This document shows, in pieces, positions 42,783 to 51,888 of a DNA stretch of 64,000 bases. The notes under the pieces are model-generated. The model was not told where the DNA came from. It saw only the letters and a list, made by a program, of their open reading frames with translations, and searched no databases. A program made the translations under genes and the position numbers. Each line of letters begins with the position of its first letter. The first letter of the stretch is position 1. Source of the stretch: Betaproteobacteria bacterium (GTDB taxonomy: Bacteria > Pseudomonadota > Gammaproteobacteria > Burkholderiales > Casimicrobiaceae); the NCBI GenBank assembly GCA_016720425.1, contig JADKKQ010000006.1, positions 1 to 64,000 of the forward strand, in the 5' to 3' direction.

Positions 42783-45700
42783 TGGCGACCGAATCCAACT
42801 TGGAATTCGACCTCGGCCCGCTGTCCTGGGTCCAGGGCGAGATCGACCAGGCGCTCTCCCGCGGGCTCGCGGCACTGTCCCTGTACCGGGCGCCCCCCCA
42901 CGACGCCAGCGCGCTGAAGCACGCGCGCACGCACGTCCACCAGGCGGCCGGCGCGATCCAGATGGTCGGCCTCGACGCGGTCGTCGCCTTCACCGACGAG
43001 ATCGAGCGCCAGCTCGCGGGTCTCGACGATCTCGGCAGCCCCGGAGAAGGGCGGGCTGCCTGCGACGCCGTCGATCGCGCCTGTCGGAAGCTGCAGATCT
43101 TCCTGGCCGAGATCGTCAACGGCACGCCCCCGGCGCCGCTGAAGCTGTTCCCCGAATACGAGGCGATGCAGCGTGTGCGCGGTCTGCGTGTCGTTGCCCC
43201 GACCGACCTCTTCTATCCCGACCTCTCCCCGCGCGCACCGGTGTCCGACGACGTGCCGCCGCCTGCGTCCAAGCTCCATTCGCACCTGGTCAAGCAGCGC
43301 CGCACCTACCAGCGGGGGTTGCTCGACTGGCTTCGCGGCGAGGAGGCGGGTGTCGCGGCGATGCGCGAAGCGGTCGGCGCGATCGAGCACGCGACGACGT
43401 CACCGCCGTTGCGCGCCTTCTGGTGGACCACCGGGGCGGTCTTCGACGCGGTGCTCCACCACGGCCTCGACCCGGGTTTCGGCGTCAAGCAGCTGGCGGC
43501 GCGCATCGATCTGCAGGTCCGCCGGGTGGTCGAGGGCTCTGGCAAGGTGGCCGACCGGCTGCGGCGCGAGGTGCTCTACTACGTCGCGATCAGCGCGCCG
43601 GTCGTGCCATCGGTGCAGGCGGTCCAGCGCGGATTCCGCCTCGCCGAACTGATCCCCTCGGCGGAAGTGATGAACGCGGACCTGGTGCGACTCCAGCCGC
43701 TGCTGCGCGAGGCGCGCGAGCACCTGTCCGGCGCCAAGGAGGCGTGGCTCAAGTTCACCTCGGGCCGCGCGGAGAACCTGCCCAAGCTCAAGCAGACGCT
43801 GGCGGCGGTGCACCGCATCGCCGCCGAGATCGGCAACGGTGCGCTGATGAAGCTCACCGCCTCGCTGGTCGAGCGGTTGGAGAAATTCCCGACTGGCAAC
43901 GTGCCGGAACCGCTGGCGATGGAGTATGCGACAGGCATGCTGCTGGCCGAGAACGCGTTCGAGAACGATGCGGGCATCAACGCCGAGTTCCCGAAGCAGG
44001 TCGAGGTGATGCTGGAACGGCTCGACGCCGCGCAGGCCGCACGACCGATGGTCGGACAGACGGCGGCGCCGCTCCTGGACGAGATGTCGCGACGGGCCCA
44101 GGAACGCCTGCTGCTTGCGCAGGTGGGGCGCGAGATCCAGGCGAACCTTCGGCACATGGAGCAGGTGCTCGACGCGTTCTTCCGCGACAACAGCAAGCGC
44201 GCGGAACTGGTGTCGCTGGCCAAGGACAGCCAGCAGATCCGCGGCGCGCTGCAGATGCTCGATCTCCATGATGCCGATCGACTGCTCGGGCTGTGCCAGG
44301 CACAGATCCAGACCTATGCCGACCCCGACGCGGCGGTGTCGAACGACGACCTCGAATTGCTGGCCGAATCGCTTTCCGGACTCGGGTTCTACATCGAGGC
44401 GGTCGAGCAGCAGCGTCCCGACCGCGATCGCCTGATCGCGCCGCTGCTGGCGCGGCGTCTGGGCGAGGTCCAGGGCGTCGTCGAGCCCGCGCCGGTGGAG
44501 TCCGCCGAAGCGGCCGTGGCCGAACTGCGCAACGCGCTGCCGCGGCTGGTCGAGGAAGTGCATCGTGCGCCGGCCGACGCCGTCGCGCACGAGGCGCTGA
44601 AGACCAAGCTGGCCGAGCTGCGCAACGACGCCGAATTGATCGGCGACCCGGACCTGGTCGCACAGGCCGCGTCGGCGCTGAACGAGCTTGCTTCCGGAGG
44701 CGCCGCGGCGCTGGCGGCGGCGGTCACGGCGATGGCCGACACCGCGGCGCCCGCGCCCGAGATCTCGGCCGAGACGCAGCGGCTGCTCGCCACCGATGCC
44801 ACCAGTCTCGATGCCGAGCTGGTCGAGATCTACCTCGCGGAAGCGGACGAGGTGCTGGACTCGATTCGCGATCACCTCGCGCTGCTCGCAGGCAACCACG
44901 GCGACCGCGAGGCGCTGCGCACGATCCGCCGCGGCTTCCACACGCTGAAGGGCAGCGGGCGGATGGTCGGCCTGATGGACCTCGGGGAAATCGCCTACGA
45001 CGTCGAGAAGATCCACAACCGGCTGCTGGAGGAAGAGCGCCCCGTGACCCGGGCGGTCCAGCGGATGATCGAGGTCGCCGAGCGCGATTTCCGGCTGTGG
45101 GTGGACGCGCTCTCTCGCACCGGCAAGGTGGTCGCCGATCCCGCCGATCTGCACGCAGCGATCCGGGCAGTCGAATTCGAGTTGCCGGGGGGCAGGGAGT
45201 CGGTGTTGACGCGGATCGCGCCGGCGCCTGCGGTCCCGCAATCCGATGCCATCGCCGCCGCGCCCGAAGTCGTATCCGCGGAGGAGCTTCCGGTGACGGA
45301 GGCGAACGCCCCGACCCCGGCGCTCGAGCTCGAACCCATGCCGTCGGACGAGGTCGTGCCGGCGCTCGACAAGCTGGCCGGCAGGGCCATCGCGACCGAT
45401 GCCTTGGCGCCCGAGGATGTCCCGCCCCTCGACCTGGCCGAGCTGGGCAGCGTCGGGACGGACGGCATCACGGCGCCGATCGTCGACTTCGACGACCAGG
45501 ATGCCGGCGCGGCCATCGATTTCGTTCCGGTGGCCGAGCCGACATCGAGCCTCGAGATCACCGATTTCGACAGCATCGAACCACCGCCGACCGCTATCGA
45601 CACGGAGCGGCTCGAAGCGGAGCGGCTCGAAGCGGAACGGCTCGAAGCGGAACGGCTCGAAGCGGAACGGCTCGAAGCGGAGCGGCAGGAAGCGGAGCGG

Positions 45701-48700
45701 CAGGAAGCGGAGCGGCAGGAAGCGGAGCGGCAGGAAGCGGAGCGGCAGGAAGCGGAGCGGCAGGAAGCGGAGCGGCAGGAAGCGGAGCGGCAGGAAGCGG
45801 AGCGGCAGGAAGCGGAGCGGCAGGAAGCGGAGCGGCAGGAAGCGGAACGGCGCGAAGCGGAGCGGTGTGAGGCGGAACGGCGCGAAGCGGAACGGCTCGA
45901 GGCGGAACGGCTCGAGGCGGAGCGGCTCGAGGCGGAGCGGCTCGAGGCGGAGCGGCTCGAAGCGGAGCGGCTCGAGGCGGAGCGGCTCGAGGCGGAGCGG
46001 CTCGAAGCGGAGCGGCTCGAAGCGGAACGGCTCGAAGCGGAACGGCTCGAAGCGGAACGGCTCGAAGCGGAACGGCTCGAAGCGGAGCGGCTCGAAGCGG
46101 AGCGGCTCGAAGCGGAGCGGCTCGAAGCGGAGCGGCTCGAAGCGGAGCGGCTCGAGGCGGAGCAGCATGCCGCTGTGGCATCGGCGACGCTGGGCGACTT
46201 GGTCGCTCCGGTGTCACCCGAGCCCGACGAAGTCACCGTCGGCGGAGTCACGCTCTCCGCGGTGCTGCTCGGCATCCTGCTCGACGAGGCCGACCAGCAT
46301 CTCGCGACCTTGGCGCACGGGCTCGCGGTGCTGCAGTTCGACCCGCAGCAGCAGCCGTCGCAGGAGATGGTCCGCGCGAGCCACACCCTTTGCGGCATTC
46401 ATCGCACCAGCGGCTTTCCGCTGGTCGCTGCGCTCGCCAGGACGCTCGAGCTTTGCCTGATCGACCTGCAGTTCCACGAGCCTCCGCTGCCGCCGTCGGT
46501 CCAGCCGGTGCTGGCGCGCGCGGTCATGGTCCTCGACGCGCTGGTGGCTCGGATCAGGTCGCGGGTCGCCTTCGATGCCGACGACGAGGCCGAGGTCGCG
46601 GACGTGGTGCGCGAGGTCGAGTCGCTGCGAAAGATACCCTCCGATCGTGCGGTCGACGCGGAGTCCCGCGCCGCCGACCTCGCCGAGCGCGACGAGCGTG
46701 CGTCGTCGTCCGAGCATGGCCCGGCGGACGCCGCGGTCGTCCCGAACGAACCTTCCGTCGCGGACGCGGCAGCGCGCGATTCTCAAGCAGCGAGCGCGGC
46801 AGCCGACTTCACGTTGCTGCCGGAGACGGCCGTCTTGGAGGCGCAGCTCGACGCGAATGCCGCGTTGCCGTCACCGGTCACCGAACCGCCGTGGCCGGCG
46901 TCGCCGCGGGACGCGCTGGAAGGGGTCGCCGACGACGTCGACGCCCAGGTGTTGCCGATCTTCCTCGAGGAAGCGACCGAACTTTTCCCGCGCGCCGGCG
47001 AGACACTGCGCGCGTGGCGCCGTGATCCCGAGATCGCCCAGCACGCGGCGGAATTGCGGCGCACTCTGCACACGCTCAAGGGCAGCGCGCGCATGGCCGG
47101 GGCGATGCGCCTCGGCCAGCTTACCCACGAGATGGAAGCGCGGCTTCTGGCCGGCGACGGCGTGGCCGCGGGCACGCCGGCGCTGTTCGATGCGCTGGAA
47201 GCCGACTTGGACAACGTGTCCTTCGTGCTCGATGCCCTGCGCGACGGCCGGGTGAACGTCGAGCTGCCCGCGACGGCCGCTGTCGTGGCGCTGCCGCCGC
47301 TCGGAGCGGCACACGCACTCGCCCCGGCATCATGGGTGGCGGCCGGCGCCGTGCCGGTCGACGAACAGGAGGCCGTGCCCGAGCGCGACATGGAATCCGC
47401 GGTGGCCGAGGCTGCGGCTCCGGAGCCCGATGTCGCACAGCGGGCGCTGCTGCGCGTCCGTGCCGACGTGATCGATCGCCTGGTCAACGAAGCGGGCGAA
47501 GTGTCGATTGCACGGGCGCGCGTCGAAGGGGAGTTGCGGTCGCTGAAGGCCAATCTGCTCGAACTGACGAACAGCGTGATCCGGCTGCGCAAGGAAGTGC
47601 GCGAGCTCGAGATCCAGGGCGAGTCGCAGATCCAGTCCCGGATGTCGCAGGTCGGCGACGCGGCCGAGGGCTTCGATCCGCTGGAGTTCGATCGCTTCAC
47701 CCGTTTCCAGGAGCTCACGCGCTCGCTGGCCGAGGGCATCAACGACGTCTCGACGGTCCAGCAGTCGCTGCTGCGCAATCTCGACGACGCGGACGCGGCG
47801 CTCGTTGCCCAGTCGCGACTGTCGCGCGACCTGCAGCAGCAGCTGTTCGCGATCCGGACCGTTCCCTTCGGCAGCCTGTCGGACCGCCTGTACCGGATCC
47901 TGCGCCAACTGGCCAAAGAGCTGGACAAGCGGGCGAACCTGGAGATCCGCGGCGGGCAGGTCGAACTCGACCGTGCGGTGCTGGAGAAGCTCGTCGGTCC
48001 GCTCGAGCACCTGCTGCGCAACGCGCTCGATCACGGCATCGAGCCGCGGGAAAAGCGCCTCGCCGCAGGCAAGTCCGAGACCGGCGAGATCGCGCTGACC
48101 GTGCGCCAGGTCGGCAACGAAATTGCCATCGAGATCGCCGACGACGGCGGCGGACTCAATTTGGACGAGATCCGCGCCAAGGCGATCGCGCAGCAGCGGA
48201 TTGCGGCGGATGCCGAACTCACCACCGGCCAGCTGGTCGAGTACATCTTTCACGCCGGTTTCTCGACGGCATCGCAGGTCACGCAGGTGTCGGGCCGCGG
48301 TATCGGCATGGACGTCGTCCGCTCCGAGATCGCGGCGCTGGGCGGCCGGATCGAGGTGTCCACGCGCACCGGGCAGGGCACGACCTTTCTCATCTACCTG
48401 CCGCTGACGCTGGCCGTCGCGCAGGCGGTGCTGGTGCGCGCCGGCGGGCGGATCTGGGCGCTGCCGGCGCCGATGGTGGAGCAGGTGCAGCAGCTGAAGC
48501 CCGACGAGCTGCTCGCGCGCTACGTCGCCGGTCAGGTCGACTGGCAGGGGCGAAGCTATCCGTTCCACTACCTGCCGAGGCTGCTCGGCGACACGCAGCA
48601 CCGGCCGGAAGCCTCGCGGCACAACGCGGTGCTGCTGCTGCGCTCGGGGCCCAGCATCGCCGCCGTGCACGTCGACGAGATGGTCGGCAACCAGGAAGTG

Positions 48701-49267
48701 GTGGTGAAGAACATCGGCCCGCAGCTCGCACGGGTGTCCGGCATCGCCGGCGCGACGGTGCTCGGCAACGGCGAGATCGTGCTCATCATCAATCCGGTGC
48801 AATTGGCACAGCGCGTCGGCATTGCGGCGATCGAAGCCGGTGCGGACGAGCGGCTGGTGCCGGGGATCACGCACGTCGTCCCGAGCGAAGCGCGGGCGCC
48901 GCTGATCATGGTCGTCGACGACTCGCTGACGGTGCGCAAGATCACCAGCCGCCTGCTGGCCCGCGAGGGCTTCAAGGTGATGCTGGCCAAGGACGGCGTC
49001 GACGCGCTCGAGGTGCTGGCCGGCGAGATTCCCGACGTCATGCTGCTCGACATCGAGATGCCGCGGATGGACGGGTTCGAGCTGACGCGCAACCTCAAGG
49101 CCGATCCGCGGCTCGCGCACATCCCGATCATCATGATCACCTCCCGCACCGCGGAGAAGCACCGCGAGCGGGCGCGCACGCTGGGCGTCGATCTCTACCT
49201 CGGCAAGCCCTACCAGGAAGACGAGCTGCTCGGCCACCTGCGGGAGATGCTCGCGCTGGCGACCTGA
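42782..49267 (+). CDS. chpA: ChpA/PilL-type multi-Hpt hybrid histidine kinase
   Basis: A 2161-aa CheA-like kinase of the twitching chemosensory system. After an N-terminal FimL-like helical half, Hpt domains carry FHTLKGSGRM (H720), a degenerate SHTLCGIH (H1201) and LHTLKGSARM (H1430). Then come the dimerisation region, a CheA ATPase (HLLRNALDHGIEP near 1743; DDGGGL near 1787; GRGIGMDVV), a CheW domain (about 1877-2023) and a receiver with VVDDS and D2090 in LLDIEMPRMDG. P. aeruginosa ChpA is 2472 aa with more phosphotransfer domains. Uniquely here, 37 pentapeptides sit at 943-1127 between Hpt domains. GTG 42782 has AGGAG 10-11 nt upstream. Phosphate should flow to PilG and PilH. Confidence 0.93.
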   Translation: MATESNLEFDLGPLSWVQGEIDQALSRGLAALSLYRAPPHDASALKHARTHVHQAAGAIQMVGLDAVVAFTDEIERQLAGLDDLGSPGEGRAACDAVDRACRKLQIFLAEIVNGTPPAPLKLFPEYEAMQRVRGLRVVAPTDLFYPDLSPRAPVSDDVPPPASKLHSHLVKQRRTYQRGLLDWLRGEEAGVAAMREAVGAIEHATTSPPLRAFWWTTGAVFDAVLHHGLDPGFGVKQLAARIDLQVRRVVEGSGKVADRLRREVLYYVAISAPVVPSVQAVQRGFRLAELIPSAEVMNADLVRLQPLLREAREHLSGAKEAWLKFTSGRAENLPKLKQTLAAVHRIAAEIGNGALMKLTASLVERLEKFPTGNVPEPLAMEYATGMLLAENAFENDAGINAEFPKQVEVMLERLDAAQAARPMVGQTAAPLLDEMSRRAQERLLLAQVGREIQANLRHMEQVLDAFFRDNSKRAELVSLAKDSQQIRGALQMLDLHDADRLLGLCQAQIQTYADPDAAVSNDDLELLAESLSGLGFYIEAVEQQRPDRDRLIAPLLARRLGEVQGVVEPAPVESAEAAVAELRNALPRLVEEVHRAPADAVAHEALKTKLAELRNDAELIGDPDLVAQAASALNELASGGAAALAAAVTAMADTAAPAPEISAETQRLLATDATSLDAELVEIYLAEADEVLDSIRDHLALLAGNHGDREALRTIRRGFHTLKGSGRMVGLMDLGEIAYDVEKIHNRLLEEERPVTRAVQRMIEVAERDFRLWVDALSRTGKVVADPADLHAAIRAVEFELPGGRESVLTRIAPAPAVPQSDAIAAAPEVVSAEELPVTEANAPTPALELEPMPSDEVVPALDKLAGRAIATDALAPEDVPPLDLAELGSVGTDGITAPIVDFDDQDAGAAIDFVPVAEPTSSLEITDFDSIEPPPTAIDTERLEAERLEAERLEAERLEAERLEAERQEAERQEAERQEAERQEAERQEAERQEAERQEAERQEAERQEAERQEAERQEAERREAERCEAERREAERLEAERLEAERLEAERLEAERLEAERLEAERLEAERLEAERLEAERLEAERLEAERLEAERLEAERLEAERLEAERLEAERLEAERLEAEQHAAVASATLGDLVAPVSPEPDEVTVGGVTLSAVLLGILLDEADQHLATLAHGLAVLQFDPQQQPSQEMVRASHTLCGIHRTSGFPLVAALARTLELCLIDLQFHEPPLPPSVQPVLARAVMVLDALVARIRSRVAFDADDEAEVADVVREVESLRKIPSDRAVDAESRAADLAERDERASSSEHGPADAAVVPNEPSVADAAARDSQAASAAADFTLLPETAVLEAQLDANAALPSPVTEPPWPASPRDALEGVADDVDAQVLPIFLEEATELFPRAGETLRAWRRDPEIAQHAAELRRTLHTLKGSARMAGAMRLGQLTHEMEARLLAGDGVAAGTPALFDALEADLDNVSFVLDALRDGRVNVELPATAAVVALPPLGAAHALAPASWVAAGAVPVDEQEAVPERDMESAVAEAAAPEPDVAQRALLRVRADVIDRLVNEAGEVSIARARVEGELRSLKANLLELTNSVIRLRKEVRELEIQGESQIQSRMSQVGDAAEGFDPLEFDRFTRFQELTRSLAEGINDVSTVQQSLLRNLDDADAALVAQSRLSRDLQQQLFAIRTVPFGSLSDRLYRILRQLAKELDKRANLEIRGGQVELDRAVLEKLVGPLEHLLRNALDHGIEPREKRLAAGKSETGEIALTVRQVGNEIAIEIADDGGGLNLDEIRAKAIAQQRIAADAELTTGQLVEYIFHAGFSTASQVTQVSGRGIGMDVVRSEIAALGGRIEVSTRTGQGTTFLIYLPLTLAVAQAVLVRAGGRIWALPAPMVEQVQQLKPDELLARYVAGQVDWQGRSYPFHYLPRLLGDTQHRPEASRHNAVLLLRSGPSIAAVHVDEMVGNQEVVVKNIGPQLARVSGIAGATVLGNGEIVLIINPVQLAQRVGIAAIEAGADERLVPGITHVVPSEARAPLIMVVDDSLTVRKITSRLLAREGFKVMLAKDGVDALEVLAGEIPDVMLLDIEMPRMDGFELTRNLKADPRLAHIPIIMITSRTAEKHRERARTLGVDLYLGKPYQEDELLGHLREMLALAT
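45608..46162 (+). repeat. 37 x 15-bp in-frame tandem repeat in chpA
   Basis: The unit cgg-ctc-gaa-gcg-gag encodes RLEAE. There are five RLEAE, eleven RQEAE, RREAE, RCEAE, RREAE, then eighteen RLEAE. Copies differ mainly by gaa/gag synonymous changes. The encoded stretch, charged every turn with no prolines or glycines, should be one long helix of about 185 residues (single alpha-helix or coiled coil). Both strands stay free of stops in several frames, which produces long spurious reading frames opposite. Confidence 0.95.
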
Positions 49268-49300
49268 CCGGGGATGGCCTGCACCGCCGCCCCGGCGCAG

Positions 49301-49315
49301 GCGGAAAATTTCCGC
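49301..49315. promoter_or_regulatory. perfect palindrome between chpA and the pseudouridine synthase gene
   Basis: GCGGAAA-A-TTTCCGC is a 7+7 palindrome followed 21 nt later by TAAAAT (49337-49342), a possible -10 box. It could be an operator or a weak stem-loop. Confidence 0.3.
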
Positions 49316-49434
49316 GGGGCGCCGCCCCGTTGGCTGTAAAATGAGCGGGTCGCCGCGGTCTTCCTCGCGGCGGCTGCGGACGGGCGCGACGCCTGCCCGA
49401 TTCCTCCCCGCGGCGCCACGCGCAAGATCCACGA

Positions 49435-50319
49435 ATGACCGATCCTCAGTCCACCCCCGACCACGGCGACGAGCGCAAGGTGCGCGTGTCGAAGCTGATG
49501 TCCGAGCGCGGCCTGTGCTCGCGGCGCGAGGCGGACGAGTACATCGAGCGCGGGCTGGTGTTCGTCGACGGCGTGCGGGTGACCGAGCTCGGGACGCGCA
49601 TCGAGCGTGAGCAGGTGATCACGCTCGCGACCGCCGCCAGGACCGAACAGGCGGGCCGGGTCACGCTGCTGCTGCACAAGCCCTTGGGTTACGTCTCCGG
49701 CCAGGCCGAGGACGGCTACCAGCCGGCGTCGGTGCTGATCACCGCGGCGACCCACTGGCCGGATCCGCGCGCGCCGCGGGTGTTTTCGCCGGCGCACCTG
49801 CGCGGGCTCGCGCCGGCGGGCCGCCTCGACATCGACTCGACCGGCCTCATCGTCTTCACGCAGGACGGCCGGATCGCCAAGGAACTCGTCGGCGAGGACT
49901 CCCGGATCGAGAAGGAGTACCTGGTTCGCGTCGAGGGACGGCTGTCGCGCGAAGGCCTGGCGCTGCTCAATTTCGGCCTGGCGCTGGACGGCCTGCCGCT
50001 CAAGCCGGCGAAGGTGTCGTGGCAGAACGAGGACCAGCTGCGTTTCGTGCTGCGTCAGGGGCGCAAGCGGCAGATCCGGCGGATGTGCGAACTGGTCGGG
50101 CTCAAGGTGACGGGCCTGAAGCGCGTGCGCATCGGCAGTGTGCTGCTCGGCAGCCTGCCGGTGGGCAAGTGGCGGTATCTGCGCCCCGACGAGCACTTCG
50201 GTTCGCCGGGCAAAGCGGCCGGACGTCCGTTCGTCCCCCGCGGCGCGGGCGGCGCTCCCGCGCGAGGGCCGCGTGCCGGGGGAGCGGGGCCGCGCCGCCC
50301 GGCGAGGGGGGGGACGTGA
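49435..50319 (+). CDS. RluF/RsuA-family rRNA pseudouridine synthase
   Basis: A 294-aa enzyme with an N-terminal S4 RNA-binding domain (RVSKLMSERGLCSRREADEYI) and the synthase domain; the catalytic aspartate is in AGRLDIDSTGL. GRKRQIRRMCELVGL is the family's RNA-contact motif. The arrangement is closest to RluF (23S rRNA position 2604 in E. coli), but RluB/RsuA are alternatives. A low-complexity Gly/Arg/Pro tail of about 40 residues ends the protein. Its stop overlaps the next gene's GTG. Confidence 0.85.
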   Translation: MTDPQSTPDHGDERKVRVSKLMSERGLCSRREADEYIERGLVFVDGVRVTELGTRIEREQVITLATAARTEQAGRVTLLLHKPLGYVSGQAEDGYQPASVLITAATHWPDPRAPRVFSPAHLRGLAPAGRLDIDSTGLIVFTQDGRIAKELVGEDSRIEKEYLVRVEGRLSREGLALLNFGLALDGLPLKPAKVSWQNEDQLRFVLRQGRKRQIRRMCELVGLKVTGLKRVRIGSVLLGSLPVGKWRYLRPDEHFGSPGKAAGRPFVPRGAGGAPARGPRAGGAGPRRPARGGT

Positions 50320-51023
50320 CGCGTCCCGGGCAACGACGGACGGGCGGGCATCGGAGTGCGCCGCACGAGGCCGCGCCGTCGGCCGGGGGCGGCGACCGGC
50401 TGCAGACGCTGGGCGAGGAGATCGCCAACAGCCTTTCCCACGGCTTCGGCCTGCTCGCCGCCATCGTCGCGGTGCCGATCCTGCTCGTCGCCAGTGTCCG
50501 GCACGGCTCGACCGCCGGCGTGGTCGGCGCGAGCGTCTTTTCGGCGACGATGGTGCTGCTGTATTTCGCCTCGACGCTCTACCACGCACTGCCGGCCGGG
50601 CGGGCGAAGCGGATCTTCGTCAAGATCGACCACGGCGCCATCTACCTGTTCATCGCCGGCAGCTACACGCCGTTCGCGCTGGGCGTGCTCAACGGCGCGT
50701 GGGGGTGGACGCTGTTCGGCCTGGTCTGGGCGCTCGCCGCCGTCGGCGTCACGATGAAGACGCTCGACCGCCTGCGGCACCCGTGGCTGTCGACCGGGCT
50801 CTACCTGCTGATGGGCTGGCTGGCGCTGATCGCGGCGGTGCCCCTGTACCAGCGAATGCCCGCGGGCGGCCTGCTGCTGCTGGTCGGCGGCGGCCTCGCC
50901 TACACGGCCGGCGTCGCGTTCTTCGCCACCGACTCGCGGGTGAAGTACGGCCATTTCATCTGGCACCTGTTCGTCGTCGCGGGCAGCAGCTGCCACTTCC
51001 TGGCGGTGCTCTGGTACGCGTAG
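50316..51023 (+). CDS. hemolysin III family membrane protein (YqfA/PAQR type)
   Basis: A 235-aa protein with seven membrane helices. Conserved residues of the family are seen in EEIANSLSHG, STLYHALP, DHGAIYLFIAGSYTPF and HFIWHLFVVAGSSCHF, the histidines and aspartate that bind zinc in related receptors. GTG 50316 is chosen: it overlaps the previous stop as GTGA and follows GAGGGG. The function of bacterial members is unsettled (membrane lipid homeostasis has been proposed); the haemolysin name is historical. Confidence 0.88.
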   Translation: MTRPGQRRTGGHRSAPHEAAPSAGGGDRLQTLGEEIANSLSHGFGLLAAIVAVPILLVASVRHGSTAGVVGASVFSATMVLLYFASTLYHALPAGRAKRIFVKIDHGAIYLFIAGSYTPFALGVLNGAWGWTLFGLVWALAAVGVTMKTLDRLRHPWLSTGLYLLMGWLALIAAVPLYQRMPAGGLLLLVGGGLAYTAGVAFFATDSRVKYGHFIWHLFVVAGSSCHFLAVLWYA

Positions 51024-51094
51024 TGACACCCCGAAGGAATCCGGGCGGCCCGCGCGCCGCCCCGCGCAGGCGAGCGGCGGGGCGCAGGCGCGCG

Positions 51095-51613
51095 TCACTT
51101 CGCCGGGCAGGCCGCGCTTTCGCCCGGCACCTTGCCGACCAGCAGCAGGAAGTTCTCGAACGGCCCCATGTTGCCCATGGCCTCCATCTTCGGCCCCTCG
51201 AAGCCCAGGCGCCCGAGCATCATCGCCTTCATCGGGCCGTATTCCCCCTTGCCCATTTCCAGCCAGCGCGCCGTCTCCGCGCTCATCAGGTAGTCGCTGC
51301 CCGACTCGAGCTTCGCCGCCTCGACCGCGCCGCCATAGACGCACATCGCCTTGCCGTCCTTGAGCGCGATGCGCATCTCGGCGCTGGCCCGGTCGCCGCA
51401 GTCGGTGCGGTAGACCTGCATCACCTTGTAGCCGCGGCCGTGGTCGTTCTTCGCCCATCCCGATTCGGCGAGCTTGTCGGTCAGCACCGGATCCTTGTTC
51501 CAGGCCTCGCAGGCGGCCTTGGCCCAGTCGGGGGACAGCAGCACCGGGGCGGCGTACGCGGCGCCCGCGAAGGCGAGGCCGGCGATGAGGGCGGCAAATC
51601 GTTGCTGGTGCAT
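51095..51613 (-). CDS. exported SCP2-like lipid-binding protein (tentative)
   Basis: A 172-aa protein with a signal peptide (MHQQRFAALIAGLAFAGAAYAA). The mature part resembles small SCP2 sterol-carrier-like proteins: an acidic N-terminal helix, RIALKDGKAMCVYGG, and a Met/Gly-rich end (MKAMMLGRLGFEGPKMEAMGNMGPF). Two cysteines might pair in the periplasm. If the family guess is right it binds lipid or a hydrophobic ligand. ATG 51613 is chosen for the signal peptide and the AGGAGG just upstream (6-11 nt). Confidence 0.55.
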   Translation of the reverse strand: MHQQRFAALIAGLAFAGAAYAAPVLLSPDWAKAACEAWNKDPVLTDKLAESGWAKNDHGRGYKVMQVYRTDCGDRASAEMRIALKDGKAMCVYGGAVEAAKLESGSDYLMSAETARWLEMGKGEYGPMKAMMLGRLGFEGPKMEAMGNMGPFENFLLLVGKVPGESAACPAK

Positions 51614-51888
51614 GGTGAGCCTCCTGTGCGGGAAAGGCGGGGCCGAAGGCCGACGGCCGGCGGCGGCGACGCGCCGCCGGGATTCTGCCACGCGGCGCCG
51701 GGAAAATCCTCCAGTCGCTTGATCGGCTTTCGTCATCCCGCAGCCGGGTCACCGCCGTGCGGCCGTCGGCGCCGCCGTCCGCGGCGATCCTGCAGCAACG
51801 CGCCCGTCGCGTCCTTGACCTGGCGCACTAGCCGCGCCTGCGGCGCGGGGTATACATTCACGGAACGTTCACAAGGGAGGGAAGGAGC

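Noticed and set aside
45608..46162. CRISPR array
   Set aside because: The direct repeats have no spacers and stay in frame as RxEAE codons; they are a protein repeat.
43400..46168. A 922-codon antisense frame over the chpA repeat
   Set aside because: It mirrors the 15-bp repeat and has no start site, domain or ribosome-binding site of its own.
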